A DNA stretch of 9,170 nt from Bdellovibrionales bacterium (GCA_027320785.1 DAHVKR010000025.1:1-9170), one strand, 5' to 3'. Positions 1 to 7,059 are shown, numbered from the stretch's first letter. Translations and numbers: made by a program. Notes: generated by a model not told the origin, from the letters alone.

Positions 1-383
1 CCAGCAGATCTCAATGTTAGGAGGGCGTCCATGGCTTGCGATGAACTCGAAAACAATATTTCTGAGTCATCGTATTGAATATAGTATTCATGAGGGCTCT
101 GTGTTTTGACTCTGCATAAGGGTAAAGAACTACCACAGGCTATCGTTACATTTTGATTTTCACTGACAATAATAGAGGTATCAAGAGGAAGAGTAACTTC
201 ATCATGAATGATAATGGAGATCGTGCTGACAGGCCTATGACCATCGCGTGCTAAGCAGATCACGGTCGTGGACTCTTTTTTCGTTACAATTTGAGCGTTA
301 TGGTGATTCGTTAAGATAACTTCATTTGCGTAACTTTGAAGGCCAGTTAGCAATATTCCAAGTAAGATTGTTTTCTTAAGCAT
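1..383 (-). CDS. Small exported protein, unknown function (3' end outside window)
   Basis: An open minus-strand frame runs from an ATG at 383-381 to the window edge, giving 127 visible codons without a stop. An upstream GGAGC sits about seven bases before the ATG, which supports this start. The first 19 residues (MLKKTILLGILLTGLQSYA) form a clear Sec signal peptide, with likely cleavage after SYA before NEV, so the product is probably periplasmic or outer-membrane associated. The mature part is rich in Val, Ile, Thr and Ser, suggesting beta structure. It has three cysteines (near residues 47, 88 and 94) that could form a disulphide. I recognise no family. The gene is divergent from the exported-protein gene starting at 504. 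Function unknown; the coding call is firm, the role is not. Confidence 0.8.
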   Translation of the reverse strand, partial: MLKKTILLGILLTGLQSYANEVILTNHHNAQIVTKKESTTVICLARDGHRPVSTISIIIHDEVTLPLDTSIIVSENQNVTIACGSSLPLCRVKTQSPHEYYIQYDDSEILFSSSSQAMDALLTLRSA

Positions 384-503
384 ATGTAGCTCCAGTTCAT
401 AGTCCTAATACCTGAGTACAGTTATCACGTAGAGCGGGATGCTGGAAGGGCTTTCAACTTGACGGGTTTCGTGGGCACCTGCTGCGATGAAATGGGAGGG
501 CGT
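384..503. promoter_or_regulatory. Divergent intergenic region between two exported-protein genes
   Basis: This 120-base gap separates two genes that point away from each other, so it should hold a promoter for each; that is inferred from layout. I find no convincing -35/-10 pair on either strand. A TTGACG at 459-464 resembles a -35 box, but nothing like a -10 follows at the right distance, and a start there would fall almost on the ribosome-binding site of the plus-strand gene. The minus gene has its ribosome-binding site at about 389-393 and the plus gene at 495-500. Confidence 0.35.
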
Positions 504-941
504 ATGGTGAAAATTTTACTTGCCGGTTTGATGATGATTCTAGGTGGGCATCTAGCTAGAGCGGCAGAGTCAATGGACATTCAGCCAAACCAGTTACGGT
601 TCCATTATCAAAGCGCTGATGGTGAAATTCAGCTTACATGTGCTCACAAAAGAATTCGAGACTTGCCTGACTGGAGAGTCATATGTGGATCAGGTACAAA
701 GTTGGAAAAAGAGTTTGCTGTTCATTTAGTAGTATTAAAAGGCAAGCGCCCTCTTCAGTCTGAAATTTGGTATCGTTTTTTATATTGGGTTACAGATCGA
801 CAGTCTGATGCGAGACCAGTCTTCAATTCAACATCATTACTCTTAAATTTAAAAGAGGGAAGTAAGCCAAATAGTTTGAGCCTGGATCAGGGCGTTGAAA
901 ATGATTACGCGCAACTCAGTTTGGTGTTTCGAATGCCTTAG
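504..941 (+). CDS. Small exported protein, unknown function
   Basis: The product is 145 residues from the ATG at 504. That start is preferred over an in-frame TTG at 459 because GGGAGGG lies just upstream (494-500) and because residues 1-20 (MVKILLAGLMMILGGHLARA) then form a standard Sec signal peptide with likely cleavage after ARA. The mature part has two cysteines, C46 and C61, in a beta-rich segment (LTCAHKR ... WRVICGSG) and could hold one disulphide. The C-terminus is Ser/Leu-rich and ends VFRMP. I recognise no domain. The stop overlaps the stop of the convergent H-like gene by 4 bp, so no separate terminator fits between them. Probably periplasmic or envelope-associated; function unknown. 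Confidence 0.75.
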   Translation: MVKILLAGLMMILGGHLARAAESMDIQPNQLRFHYQSADGEIQLTCAHKRIRDLPDWRVICGSGTKLEKEFAVHLVVLKGKRPLQSEIWYRFLYWVTDRQSDARPVFNSTSLLLNLKEGSKPNSLSLDQGVENDYAQLSLVFRMP

Positions 942-1333
942 TCCTCGTCATCCATATCTTCGTCTTCATCATCCTCATCGTAATCATCTTCGTCATCTTC
1001 ATCTTCATCATCGTCAGAGGCTAACTCTGATTCGATTCGGACTAGCCATCCCTCTTCATAAGGATCTTCCATAATAATGGAGGGGTCTTCTACAACTTGT
1101 GAATTGACCTCTAGAATTTCCCCATCAACAGGCGAATAGATATCTAAAGGCCCATCACTTGTTTCAATTGTTCCAATAACAGACTCGGCTTCAACTTTTT
1201 CACCTTCAGGCGAAATATCAATGGAGGAAATTTCGTCAAAGTCCTCAAGGGCATCTTCATTGATGCCAACAGTAATGACACCATCCTCATTTTGCATCCA
1301 CATGGAACCCATATAATTTCTTCGTTCACTCAT
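938..1333 (-). CDS. Glycine-cleavage-H-like protein lacking the lipoyl lysine, with acidic tail
   Basis: The product is 131 residues. The ATG at 1333-1331 has GGAGGG about four bases upstream, which fixes the start. Residues 20-101 follow the H-protein (GcvH) fold: ITVGINEDA, then IDISPEGEKVEAESVIGTIE, DIYSPVDGEILEVN and EDPYEEGWLVRIE. In true H proteins the lipoyl lysine lies in a pattern like IES-V-K. Aligned without a gap, the matching residue here is D60 (I56 E57 T58 S59 D60). The only lysine in the whole protein is K46, outside the lipoyl hairpin, so the protein should not be lipoylated and cannot act as the usual aminomethyl carrier. Residues 107-131 are almost purely Asp/Glu, a tail typical H proteins lack. 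The N-terminus is a little shorter than usual. No gcvT or gcvP lies nearby. It has no signal peptide, so it is probably cytoplasmic. The fold assignment is firm; the function is open. Confidence 0.85.
   Translation of the reverse strand: MSERRNYMGSMWMQNEDGVITVGINEDALEDFDEISSIDISPEGEKVEAESVIGTIETSDGPLDIYSPVDGEILEVNSQVVEDPSIIMEDPYEEGWLVRIESELASDDDEDEDDEDDYDEDDEDEDMDDED
941..1015 (-). repeat. GA-rich trinucleotide tract encoding the Asp/Glu tail
   Basis: Codons 107-131 of the H-like gene are nearly all GAT, GAC, GAA or GAG; only one Tyr and one Met interrupt 23 acidic residues. The DNA is therefore an imperfect trinucleotide tract ending at the stop codon. Such tracts can change length by replication slippage, so tail length may vary between strains; that is inference. 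Confidence 0.8.
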
Positions 1334-1353
1334 AAGCCCTCCGGCTGTTTTCT

Positions 1354-1382
1354 ATTATGCAAGTAAGATTTAAAATTTTAAA
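1354..1382 (-). promoter_or_regulatory. Candidate sigma-70-type promoter for the H-like gene
   Basis: On the minus strand a TTTAAA (1382-1377) is followed after 17 bases by CATAAT (1359-1354). This would start transcription about 20 bases before the ATG, just ahead of the GGAGGG site. The surroundings are very AT-rich. Each box is an imperfect match (4/6 and 5/6), so this is a candidate only. Confidence 0.4.
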
Positions 1383-1434
1383 ATATTTTTACTAATCTAA
1401 TTCCATTTAAAAAGGGACGTATTTTCTTATTGAG

Positions 1435-1560
1435 ATGAAAGTGACTGACGCGGGGCGAGCCATGCTTGGCTGGGCTTTACGAAGCGGTGTTGTTTCTGGT
1501 ACACACGATCCCCTACGTCTTACAAAAACAATCATTATCAATTTTCAGAGGGGGGAATTG
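1435..1560 (+). other. Structured leader upstream of the cyclotransferase-like gene
   Basis: These 126 bases lie between an AT-rich promoter-like stretch and the ribosome-binding site of the next gene. They contain a GC-rich patch with two small perfect hairpins: AGCCA/TGGCT (1458-1462 with 1467-1471) and GCTT/AAGC (1474-1477 with 1482-1485). The frame is open and in phase with the downstream gene from an ATG at 1435, so it could instead encode a 42-residue N-terminal extension. I prefer a leader because the family's conserved YGSL motif fits the later ATG and that ATG has a much better ribosome-binding site. It matches no riboswitch class I know. Confidence 0.35.
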
Positions 1561-2160
1561 ATGACGAACCGGGTTTTTGTCTACGGATCTTTATCTGAGG
1601 GCATGATTCACTTCGATAAAATTGCGGAAGCTATTCAAACCAGCGAGAAGGCTTGGGCGAATGGCGCAGCGTATCAGTTGCGGGTTGGGTATCCTGTTAT
1701 CTTAAATGAGCCAGGGCAAAAAATACCCGGGTATGTGGTGGAGCTGAGCTCCCATGAAATGCTGCTTCCCATGTTGGATACTTTTTATGGTTTTTCTGTC
1801 TTGGACCCAGCAAAGAGTCTTCATCTAAGAGAAAAAGTAGAAGTGGTCCTGGAAAAGGGGCCGACAGTAGACTGTTGGATTTATTATTTAAATCCTAAAA
1901 AGCTTCCGCCTACAGCTCAGCTGATATCGGATGGGGATTGGGAATCCCGAATACAGGGGCCAAAGTTCACGGATCAGCTAACGGAAAGGCAAAAAACCTA
2001 TATCCGTCGTTTGGGGGCTGCCACTGGACGTGAAGTTGTGCCAATTGATTTGCCCTTATATCGAGAACTGATGAATTTAGAATTGATAGTGGACAAGGGT
2101 CGACGTCTTGCCTTATCTAAGTTTGGGCAAGAGGTTTATCGATATCTTGGAGACGCGTAA
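1561..2160 (+). CDS. Gamma-glutamylcyclotransferase-like (AIG2/GGCT fold) protein with C-terminal extension
   Basis: The product is 199 residues from the ATG at 1561, which follows AGAGGGGGG. The family hallmark is at the N-terminus: RVFVYGSLSEG (residues 4-14, with YGSL at 8-11), which binds substrate in GGCT-fold enzymes. Later family features are PGYVVEL (56-62), the LD-x-x-x-G segment (72-77), a WIYY strand (106-109) and ISDGDWESR (122-130). In active enzymes the catalytic glutamate lies in the LDxxEG motif; here the sequence is LDTFYG, with Y76 in that position, so classical cyclotransferase activity is doubtful. About 70 residues (130-199) follow the fold. They include LIVDKGRRLALSKFGQEV, which resembles the end of a winged-helix domain; that is only a resemblance. 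The gene overlaps the next one by 14 bp if trmL starts at 2147. Cytoplasmic; substrate unknown. Confidence 0.8.
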   Translation: MTNRVFVYGSLSEGMIHFDKIAEAIQTSEKAWANGAAYQLRVGYPVILNEPGQKIPGYVVELSSHEMLLPMLDTFYGFSVLDPAKSLHLREKVEVVLEKGPTVDCWIYYLNPKKLPPTAQLISDGDWESRIQGPKFTDQLTERQKTYIRRLGAATGREVVPIDLPLYRELMNLELIVDKGRRLALSKFGQEVYRYLGDA

Positions 2161-2647
2161 AAATATTTTTCGTATTGTTTTAGTAGAGCCTGAAATTCCG
2201 CAAAATACGGGAAATATTGGCCGTACGTGTGTGGCGGCTGCATCTGAGCTACATCTTGTTGGTAAGCTGGGCTTTGAAATAAATGATAAAAATTTGAAGC
2301 GCGCGGGGCTTGATTATTGGCCCCACCTAAAATGGCATCAACATGCGACACTCGAAGATTGGTACCGCCATGTGGAAGATCATTCGAGAGTTTTTTATTA
2401 CTCTGCATTTGCTCAAAAAAACTACACGGATGTTCAGTATAGAGAAGGAGACTGGCTTGTTTTTGGTAAAGAAACAAAAGGCCTGGATCCCAAGATCCTT
2501 CAGGAAAATGCGGATAGAGCTCTTCTGATCCCTCTTTTAGGCCCAGCTCGAGGCCTCAATTTAGCTACGGCTGTGGCAGTTGTGGCTTATGAAGGGATCC
2601 GACAACTAGGACTTGTAGATTCAAGATTTGAGGGAGGATTGTCGTGA
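2147..2647 (+). CDS. trmL: tRNA (cytidine/uridine-34-2'-O)-methyltransferase TrmL
   Basis: TrmL is a SPOUT-class, SAM-dependent enzyme that methylates the 2'-hydroxyl of the wobble nucleotide in certain leucine tRNAs. The product is 166 residues, close to the usual 155-160, from a TTG at 2147. The knotted-fold motifs are all present: FRIVLVEPEIPQNTGNIGRT (8-27), WLVFGKETKGL (103-113) and IPLLGPARGLNLATAVAVV (128-146). The last is normally closer to SRSLNLSNSVAVV, so it diverges slightly but keeps the Asn-Leu core. The frame is open upstream to a TTG at 2108, but homologues begin only a few residues before FRIVLVEPE, which favours 2147; an AAGAGG lies 12 bases before it. The gene overlaps the cyclotransferase-like gene upstream by 14 bp and the membrane-protein gene downstream by 4 bp (GTGA), so translation is probably coupled. 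Cytoplasmic. Confidence 0.92.
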   Translation: METRKNIFRIVLVEPEIPQNTGNIGRTCVAAASELHLVGKLGFEINDKNLKRAGLDYWPHLKWHQHATLEDWYRHVEDHSRVFYYSAFAQKNYTDVQYREGDWLVFGKETKGLDPKILQENADRALLIPLLGPARGLNLATAVAVVAYEGIRQLGLVDSRFEGGLS

Positions 2648-3174
2648 AGGGTCATAAATCATTTTGGGTTGTTATTCTATTTGTGCTGCTGTCGGCATTG
2701 CCATTTGTGCCAGTTGCTTTAAGTCTTGCTCAGATACGCTCATCTGTCCTCCTGGATAAAAGTGTCACATGGGAAACGGGGAAGAGTGAAATATTCCAAG
2801 TGCCCCCACTTTCCCCTGGGGAATATGAGATTCGTTTGGATTCCGATCGCCCTGATTGGCAACCCGTGGTACAGGTTTCATGGGATTTAATTGACTCTCT
2901 GGGGCAAAAAACTCACTCATCAGGAGAAAAAACGGAAGAAGTCATGCTGACGAGGGCTATCGGCAAGTTCAAAATCAAATCGAATTCATCTCAGGGCTAT
3001 AAACTTCAGGTTCAATTTCAAAATTCTAACCCCGAGGGGCATCCGATTCGGCTCAAGTTAGGCCTCGATCGGGGGCTGTTGTTGGATAAAAGCGCGCGTT
3101 TGTTTGGAATAACTCTCGCCATCAGTCTAGCCCTCATTTTTTTGCTCTGGAAACCCCTCGTTTCTATTCGCTAA
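2644..3174 (+). CDS. Membrane protein with two terminal helices and an extracytoplasmic domain
   Basis: The product is 176 residues from a GTG at 2644 that shares GTGA with the trmL stop. GAGGGAGG lies just upstream and supports this start. A hydrophobic segment (residues 7-28) acts as signal anchor. Residues 31-150 are polar and beta-rich, likely in the periplasm. A second helix (152-169) is followed by a six- or seven-residue tail ending KPLVSIR. There are no cysteines and no catalytic motif I recognise. The middle part (PPLSPGEYEIRL, VVQVSWDLIDSLG) looks like an immunoglobulin- or jelly-roll-type beta domain, but that is only an impression. Lying directly before secA in a tight cluster, it might relate to envelope biogenesis or to secA control. 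Function unknown. Confidence 0.8.
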   Translation: MKGHKSFWVVILFVLLSALPFVPVALSLAQIRSSVLLDKSVTWETGKSEIFQVPPLSPGEYEIRLDSDRPDWQPVVQVSWDLIDSLGQKTHSSGEKTEEVMLTRAIGKFKIKSNSSQGYKLQVQFQNSNPEGHPIRLKLGLDRGLLLDKSARLFGITLAISLALIFLLWKPLVSIR

Positions 3175-3217
3175 GTCGAAGATGACGCTTTAAGGCGTTG
3201 CCGATCCGGGAGAGGGG
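3154..3217 (+). promoter_or_regulatory. Possible stem masking the secA ribosome-binding site
   Basis: CCCCTC at 3154-3159, inside the last codons of the membrane-protein gene, is perfectly complementary to GAGGGG at 3212-3217, the only strong Shine-Dalgarno-like sequence before secA. Two small hairpins fit between the arms: TTCG/CGAA (3167-3170 with 3177-3180) and ACGC/GCGT (3185-3188 with 3195-3198). In the transcript the arms could pair unless a ribosome covers the upstream arm, tying secA translation to the preceding gene. The pairing is seen; the regulatory role is inference, and a six-base match to a purine-rich site can arise by chance. Confidence 0.3.
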
Positions 3218-3236
3218 ATATATTCTGACGCGACTT

Positions 3237-5903
3237 ATGACGTCGAATCTCCTATCAAAAGTATTTGGTACAAAACATGATCGTGAAATGAAGAAGATCC
3301 AACCGTTGGTAGATAAGATCAATGGGTTGGAAAATGAAATGAAGTCTTTATCAGACGATCAGCTGAAAGCAAAAACCCCATTTTTTAGAGAGCGTCTAGC
3401 AAAAGGCGAAAGTTTAGAATCCATTTTGCCAGAAGCCTTTGCCGTGTGTCGTGAGGCCTCGATGAGAGTCTTGGGAATGCGACATTACGATGTTCAGCTG
3501 ATTGGTGGAGTTGTTCTGAACCGCGGAAGTATCGCAGAGATGCGAACGGGTGAAGGTAAAACTCTGGTGGCGACACTTCCTGTTTATTTAAATGGTCTGA
3601 CAGGACGAGGTGTTCACGTCGTGAGTGTGAATGACTACCTTGTTCGCCGGGATGCCGAATGGATGGGACGTCTTTATAACTTTTTGGGACTCACGACAGG
3701 AGTGATTGTTCACGGCTTAAGTGATGAAGAAAGAAAAGCGGCATATGCTTGCGATATCACTTATGCGACTAATAACGAGTTAGGCTTTGATTACTTACGA
3801 GATAATATGAAGTTTGACTTGGATGATTATGTTCAACGTGAGCATCACTATGCCATCGTGGATGAGTGTGACTCCATTCTAATTGATGAGGCGAGAACCC
3901 CTCTTATTATTTCAGGTCCAGCAGAAGCCTCAACAGATAAGTACTATACAATTAATAAGGTGATCCCTCATCTAGAAATAGAGAAGGATTTTACCATTGA
4001 GGAAAAAACAAAGACAGCCTCTTTAACAGAAGAGGGGATTACCAAGCTTGAGAAGTTATTGAATATCACGAATTTGTATGATCCTGAGCACATCGAGACT
4101 CTTCATCATATTTATCAAGCCTTAAAGGCTCACCAATTGTATCGACGCGATGTTGAGTACATGGTGATGAATAATGAGGTTGTGATCGTTGATGAATTTA
4201 CAGGTCGTTTGATGCCAGGTCGCCGTTGGAGTGATGGGCTTCATCAAGCCATCGAAGCTAAAGAGGGTGTTGAAGTTAAAAATGAAAACCAAACTCTTGC
4301 TTCGATCACATTCCAAAATTATTTTAAAATGTATTCCAAACTATCTGGAATGACAGGTACGGCAGATACTGAAGCTGTAGAATTTCAGAAAACCTATAAC
4401 CTGAGTGTAAGCGTAATTCCAACCAATAAGCCGATTCGTAGAATGGATCGTGAAGACGCCGTTTATAAAGATCAAAATGCAAAGTACAAAGCAATTGTTC
4501 AAGATGTAAAATCTCGAATTGAAAGAGGACAGCCCATCCTGATTGGTACTGTTAGTATCGAGAAGTCTGAAACTCTGAGCTCCTACCTTAAAAAGGAAGG
4601 CATCCGTCACGATGTCCTGAATGCAAAAGCTCATGAGAGGGAAGCTGAGATCGTCGCACAGGCCGGCCGTAAGGGAGCTATCACAATTGCTACCAATATG
4701 GCGGGTCGTGGTACCGATATTATGTTGGGTGGTAATCCTGAAATCATGGCTAAAAAAGAAACGGGCCAAGAAGAGGGCCCTGAGTATTTGGCAGCTTTAG
4801 AGAAGTACAAAGCTCAGTGTGATGCTGAAAGGCCGTTGGTTGTTGAGGCGGGAGGGCTATACATTGTCGGAACAGAACGACATGAATCTCGTCGTATTGA
4901 TAATCAGCTTAGAGGTCGTTCGGGACGTCAGGGTGACCCAGGAGAATCTCGATTTTATCTAGCATTAGATGATGATTTGATGCGAATTTTTAATGGAGAG
5001 CGAATCCAAAAAATTATGGGAATGCTCAACATTCCTGACGATGAGCCTATTACGGCTAAAATGGTGACCCGTTCTATTGAGGGTGCTCAAAGAAAAGTGG
5101 AAGGTCATCAGTTTGAAATACGTAAAAATCTTTTAGATTACGATGATGTGATGAATCTTCAACGTAGAGCTATCTACACAATGAGACGTCAAATCCTTGA
5201 AGGCAAAAATATTGAGCGTACGGTGCTTGATATGATGGGAGATGTGACATCCGTTCTTTTGGATACCTATGTTCCAGAGGCTGCCAAGAGAGATTTATGG
5301 AGCCTCGAAGGTCTTAACAATGCTCTTCAGCAGCAATATGGGCTTCGAATTGAAATGAAGCCTGATATGCCTCAGGAGACAATTACCAGCATGGTGAGCC
5401 AGGCTGTTAAAACAATTTATGATCGTCAAAAAGAAACCATGGGTCCTTTTCATGAACAAATCTTGAAGATGATTCTGTTGCAAGCCATCGATCAAAGATG
5501 GAAAGAGCATTTACTGGTAATCGATAAACTAAAAGAGGGTATCAACCTGCGTGGCTATGCTCAGCAGGATCCTATTGTTGTTTATAAAAAAGAGGCATTC
5601 GAAGCTTTTGAAAAATTGAATGATATCATCAAGTCTGACGTTATCGAAAAAGTAATGAAAGTTCAGATCGTTGCTCAGCAAGCTGAACAGGCATTGGATA
5701 GTTTCCGACCAGAAGAGACAGATTTAGATGATCTTCAGTATCAGCACCCTGAAAGCGCTAAAGAAACGAGCTCTTCACAGGGTAACCAGGATTCTGGAAA
5801 TGGAATGCGTCGTATGACAATGTCTCGGCAACCAATGAATGAAGAAGAACCCAGAATGAACCGGGCTGAACGTCGAAAGCTTGAAAAGCAAAAGAGGAAG
5901 TAA
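3237..5903 (+). CDS. secA: Preprotein translocase ATPase SecA
   Basis: SecA is the cytoplasmic and membrane-associated ATPase that pushes unfolded preproteins through SecYEG. The product is 888 residues (E. coli 901). Walker A is MRTGEGKT (102-109). The Walker B region is [14 protein letters not shown], with Cys at 211 where Val is common. The preprotein cross-linking domain follows at about 220-360. The second ATPase domain shows [15 protein letters not shown] (486-500) and [17 protein letters not shown] (557-573). The scaffold has [25 protein letters not shown] (754-778). The C-terminal linker (about 820-888) is Gln/Ser/Glu-rich and ends in a basic stretch ([15 protein letters not shown]). 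It lacks the usual CxCxSGKxYKxC zinc motif that binds SecB and lipids. The ATG at 3237 gives [11 protein letters not shown], matching family N-termini. The GAGGGG site is 19 bases upstream, and better-spaced codons are only CTG (3225) or ATT (3222), so the start has some doubt. It is followed after 2 bp by the zinc-ribbon gene. Confidence 0.97.
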   Translation: MTSNLLSKVFGTKHDREMKKIQPLVDKINGLENEMKSLSDDQLKAKTPFFRERLAKGESLESILPEAFAVCREASMRVLGMRHYDVQLIGGVVLNRGSIAEMRTGEGKTLVATLPVYLNGLTGRGVHVVSVNDYLVRRDAEWMGRLYNFLGLTTGVIVHGLSDEERKAAYACDITYATNNELGFDYLRDNMKFDLDDYVQREHHYAIVDECDSILIDEARTPLIISGPAEASTDKYYTINKVIPHLEIEKDFTIEEKTKTASLTEEGITKLEKLLNITNLYDPEHIETLHHIYQALKAHQLYRRDVEYMVMNNEVVIVDEFTGRLMPGRRWSDGLHQAIEAKEGVEVKNENQTLASITFQNYFKMYSKLSGMTGTADTEAVEFQKTYNLSVSVIPTNKPIRRMDREDAVYKDQNAKYKAIVQDVKSRIERGQPILIGTVSIEKSETLSSYLKKEGIRHDVLNAKAHEREAEIVAQAGRKGAITIATNMAGRGTDIMLGGNPEIMAKKETGQEEGPEYLAALEKYKAQCDAERPLVVEAGGLYIVGTERHESRRIDNQLRGRSGRQGDPGESRFYLALDDDLMRIFNGERIQKIMGMLNIPDDEPITAKMVTRSIEGAQRKVEGHQFEIRKNLLDYDDVMNLQRRAIYTMRRQILEGKNIERTVLDMMGDVTSVLLDTYVPEAAKRDLWSLEGLNNALQQQYGLRIEMKPDMPQETITSMVSQAVKTIYDRQKETMGPFHEQILKMILLQAIDQRWKEHLLVIDKLKEGINLRGYAQQDPIVVYKKEAFEAFEKLNDIIKSDVIEKVMKVQIVAQQAEQALDSFRPEETDLDDLQYQHPESAKETSSSQGNQDSGNGMRRMTMSRQPMNEEEPRMNRAERRKLEKQKRK

Positions 5904-5905
5904 TT

Positions 5906-6499
5906 TTGGCTATCTGCCCCCATTGCCAAACTGAAATTGAAATTGGATCAGAGTTTTATGGGGGTCTTTTTACGTGTCCAGCCTGTCGAGCTGTTTATTT
6001 TATTAGTTTTGATGGAGTTCCAGAAAGCCCAGAGGGAGCCTCCGTTCCTCAGGCTTCATCAGCTCAGGAGCTATCACCTACACCTACTGTTGAACCATTG
6101 AATCCATCACCAGCAGAGTTTCTAACACAGCCGAGTGAGCCAATGGTGACATTTGATGCGTTCCCCCCCTTTCCAGGGGAGGGTGAGAGTGTTTCCTCAC
6201 CTGAGGTGGAAATAAAGAACCCTCTTCAAGAGGTTGTGGATTTTGCTAATAGGCAAGAGGCGAGTCCACTTGTTACTTACACGCTGGAAATTTCAGGCCT
6301 TGATTTGAGCCAAAACGTAAAAGACTTTAAAGATATTTTGTTGGACTCTAAACTAAAGCTTTCTTTTGATGAAGTTAAAGTCAAAATTAAAAATGGTCAG
6401 CTTAGACTGGAAAAGTTGGATGCGGCTCAGGCTTCCATATTAGCTTTTCGTCTAAGAGCTTTAAATATGGAGATGAAATGGGAACAGGTTTTAACCTAA
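5906..6499 (+). CDS. Zinc-ribbon protein with Pro/Ser linker and ferredoxin-like C-terminal domain
   Basis: The product is 197 residues from a TTG at 5906; GAGGA inside the last secA codons is well spaced, and only 2 bp separate the genes. Residues 4-34 form a zinc ribbon with C4-x2-C7 and C24-x2-C27 (ICPHC ... FTCPACRAVYFI), resembling MJ0042-type ribbons common at the N-terminus of deltaproteobacterial regulators. A Pro/Ser/Glu-rich linker spans about 38-107. The C-terminal 75 residues (VTYTLEISGLDL to MKWEQ) alternate strand, helix, strand, strand, helix, strand, consistent with a ferredoxin-like fold; that is read from pattern only. No signal peptide, so it is cytoplasmic. A ligand- or protein-binding role is likely; the exact function is unknown. 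Its 3' end overlaps the next gene by 22 bp. Confidence 0.82.
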   Translation: MAICPHCQTEIEIGSEFYGGLFTCPACRAVYFISFDGVPESPEGASVPQASSAQELSPTPTVEPLNPSPAEFLTQPSEPMVTFDAFPPFPGEGESVSSPEVEIKNPLQEVVDFANRQEASPLVTYTLEISGLDLSQNVKDFKDILLDSKLKLSFDEVKVKIKNGQLRLEKLDAAQASILAFRLRALNMEMKWEQVLT

Positions 6500-7059
6500 T
6501 CACGGGAATATTTGTTTTACTACTCTCTCTCCACTTGTACGCAGAAGGGGGCGGAGAATCAGAGGGAGGAGGCGAAGGCGGGGAGGCTCCCGCGGCAGAG
6601 TCCTCGGACCAAAAAGCTAATAAGCAGTTAATGGATGTTGAAAAGCAAGTAGCCAGTCTATCTGCTAAAATTCAGGCTAAAAATCAGTCGATTCAAACTT
6701 TGCTACGTGAGAAGTCCGAAGAGCGCGATCCCGAGAAACTCGCAGAGACACTGAAGCTTATTCAGCAGGAGCATCGTGATCTCGAAAAGCTCACTCGCGA
6801 GTACAATACTCAGCTGGGTATTTTGCAGTATCGATTTCCCGAAAGAGGCTTAGCCCCTGAAAGAAGGTATGAAAGGCTAAAAACTCAATCTCTAGAAGAG
6901 ATGGAGAAATCACTAGGTGTGGAGGCCCACCTTAAAAGATCACGTGAAGAAATTCGCACTGTTTATGGGATCAAAAAGAAACAAGGCAGGTCTAGAAATT
7001 CCCAAAAAACGTCTCACAAAGATGAAGAGTTGCTTCAACCTGCAACGATCTCAAAATGA
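6478..7059 (+). CDS. Exported coiled-coil protein with Gly/Glu-rich N-terminal stretch
   Basis: The product is 193 residues. The ATG at 6478 lies inside the preceding gene with GGAGA well placed upstream, so translational coupling is likely. Residues 1-22 form a Sec signal peptide (MGTGFNLITGIFVLLLSLHL then YA), with probable cleavage before EGGG. A Gly/Glu-rich low-complexity stretch (23-44) follows. Residues about 45-118 are charged heptad-like sequence typical of a coiled coil (VEKQVASLSAKIQAKNQSI, LIQQEHRDLEKLTREYN). A second charged helix covers 126-165. The tail is Lys/Ser-rich. There are no cysteines in the mature protein. I recognise no family. It is probably a periplasmic structural or adaptor protein; function unknown. 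Confidence 0.75.
   Translation: MGTGFNLITGIFVLLLSLHLYAEGGGESEGGGEGGEAPAAESSDQKANKQLMDVEKQVASLSAKIQAKNQSIQTLLREKSEERDPEKLAETLKLIQQEHRDLEKLTREYNTQLGILQYRFPERGLAPERRYERLKTQSLEEMEKSLGVEAHLKRSREEIRTVYGIKKKQGRSRNSQKTSHKDEELLQPATISK

Noticed and set aside
459..490. TTGACG at 459-464 as a -35 promoter box
   Set aside because: No -10-like sequence lies 16-18 bases downstream, and the implied start would fall on the ribosome-binding site.
459..503. In-frame TTG at 459 as the start of the exported-protein gene ending at 941
   Set aside because: It would put 15 polar residues, including two cysteines, ahead of a textbook signal peptide, and it lacks a ribosome-binding site; ATG 504 has GGGAGGG just upstream.
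1144..1329. Minus-strand frame inside the H-like gene
   Set aside because: It lies in a different frame of a gene with clear family motifs and shows no motif of its own.
2136..2477. 113-codon minus-strand frame opposite trmL
   Set aside because: It is antisense to conserved SPOUT motifs, has no ribosome-binding site and no recognisable protein features.
4341..4769. 142-codon minus-strand frame opposite secA
   Set aside because: It is antisense to highly conserved SecA sequence and its Cys/Phe/Asn-rich translation looks like a reverse-strand shadow.
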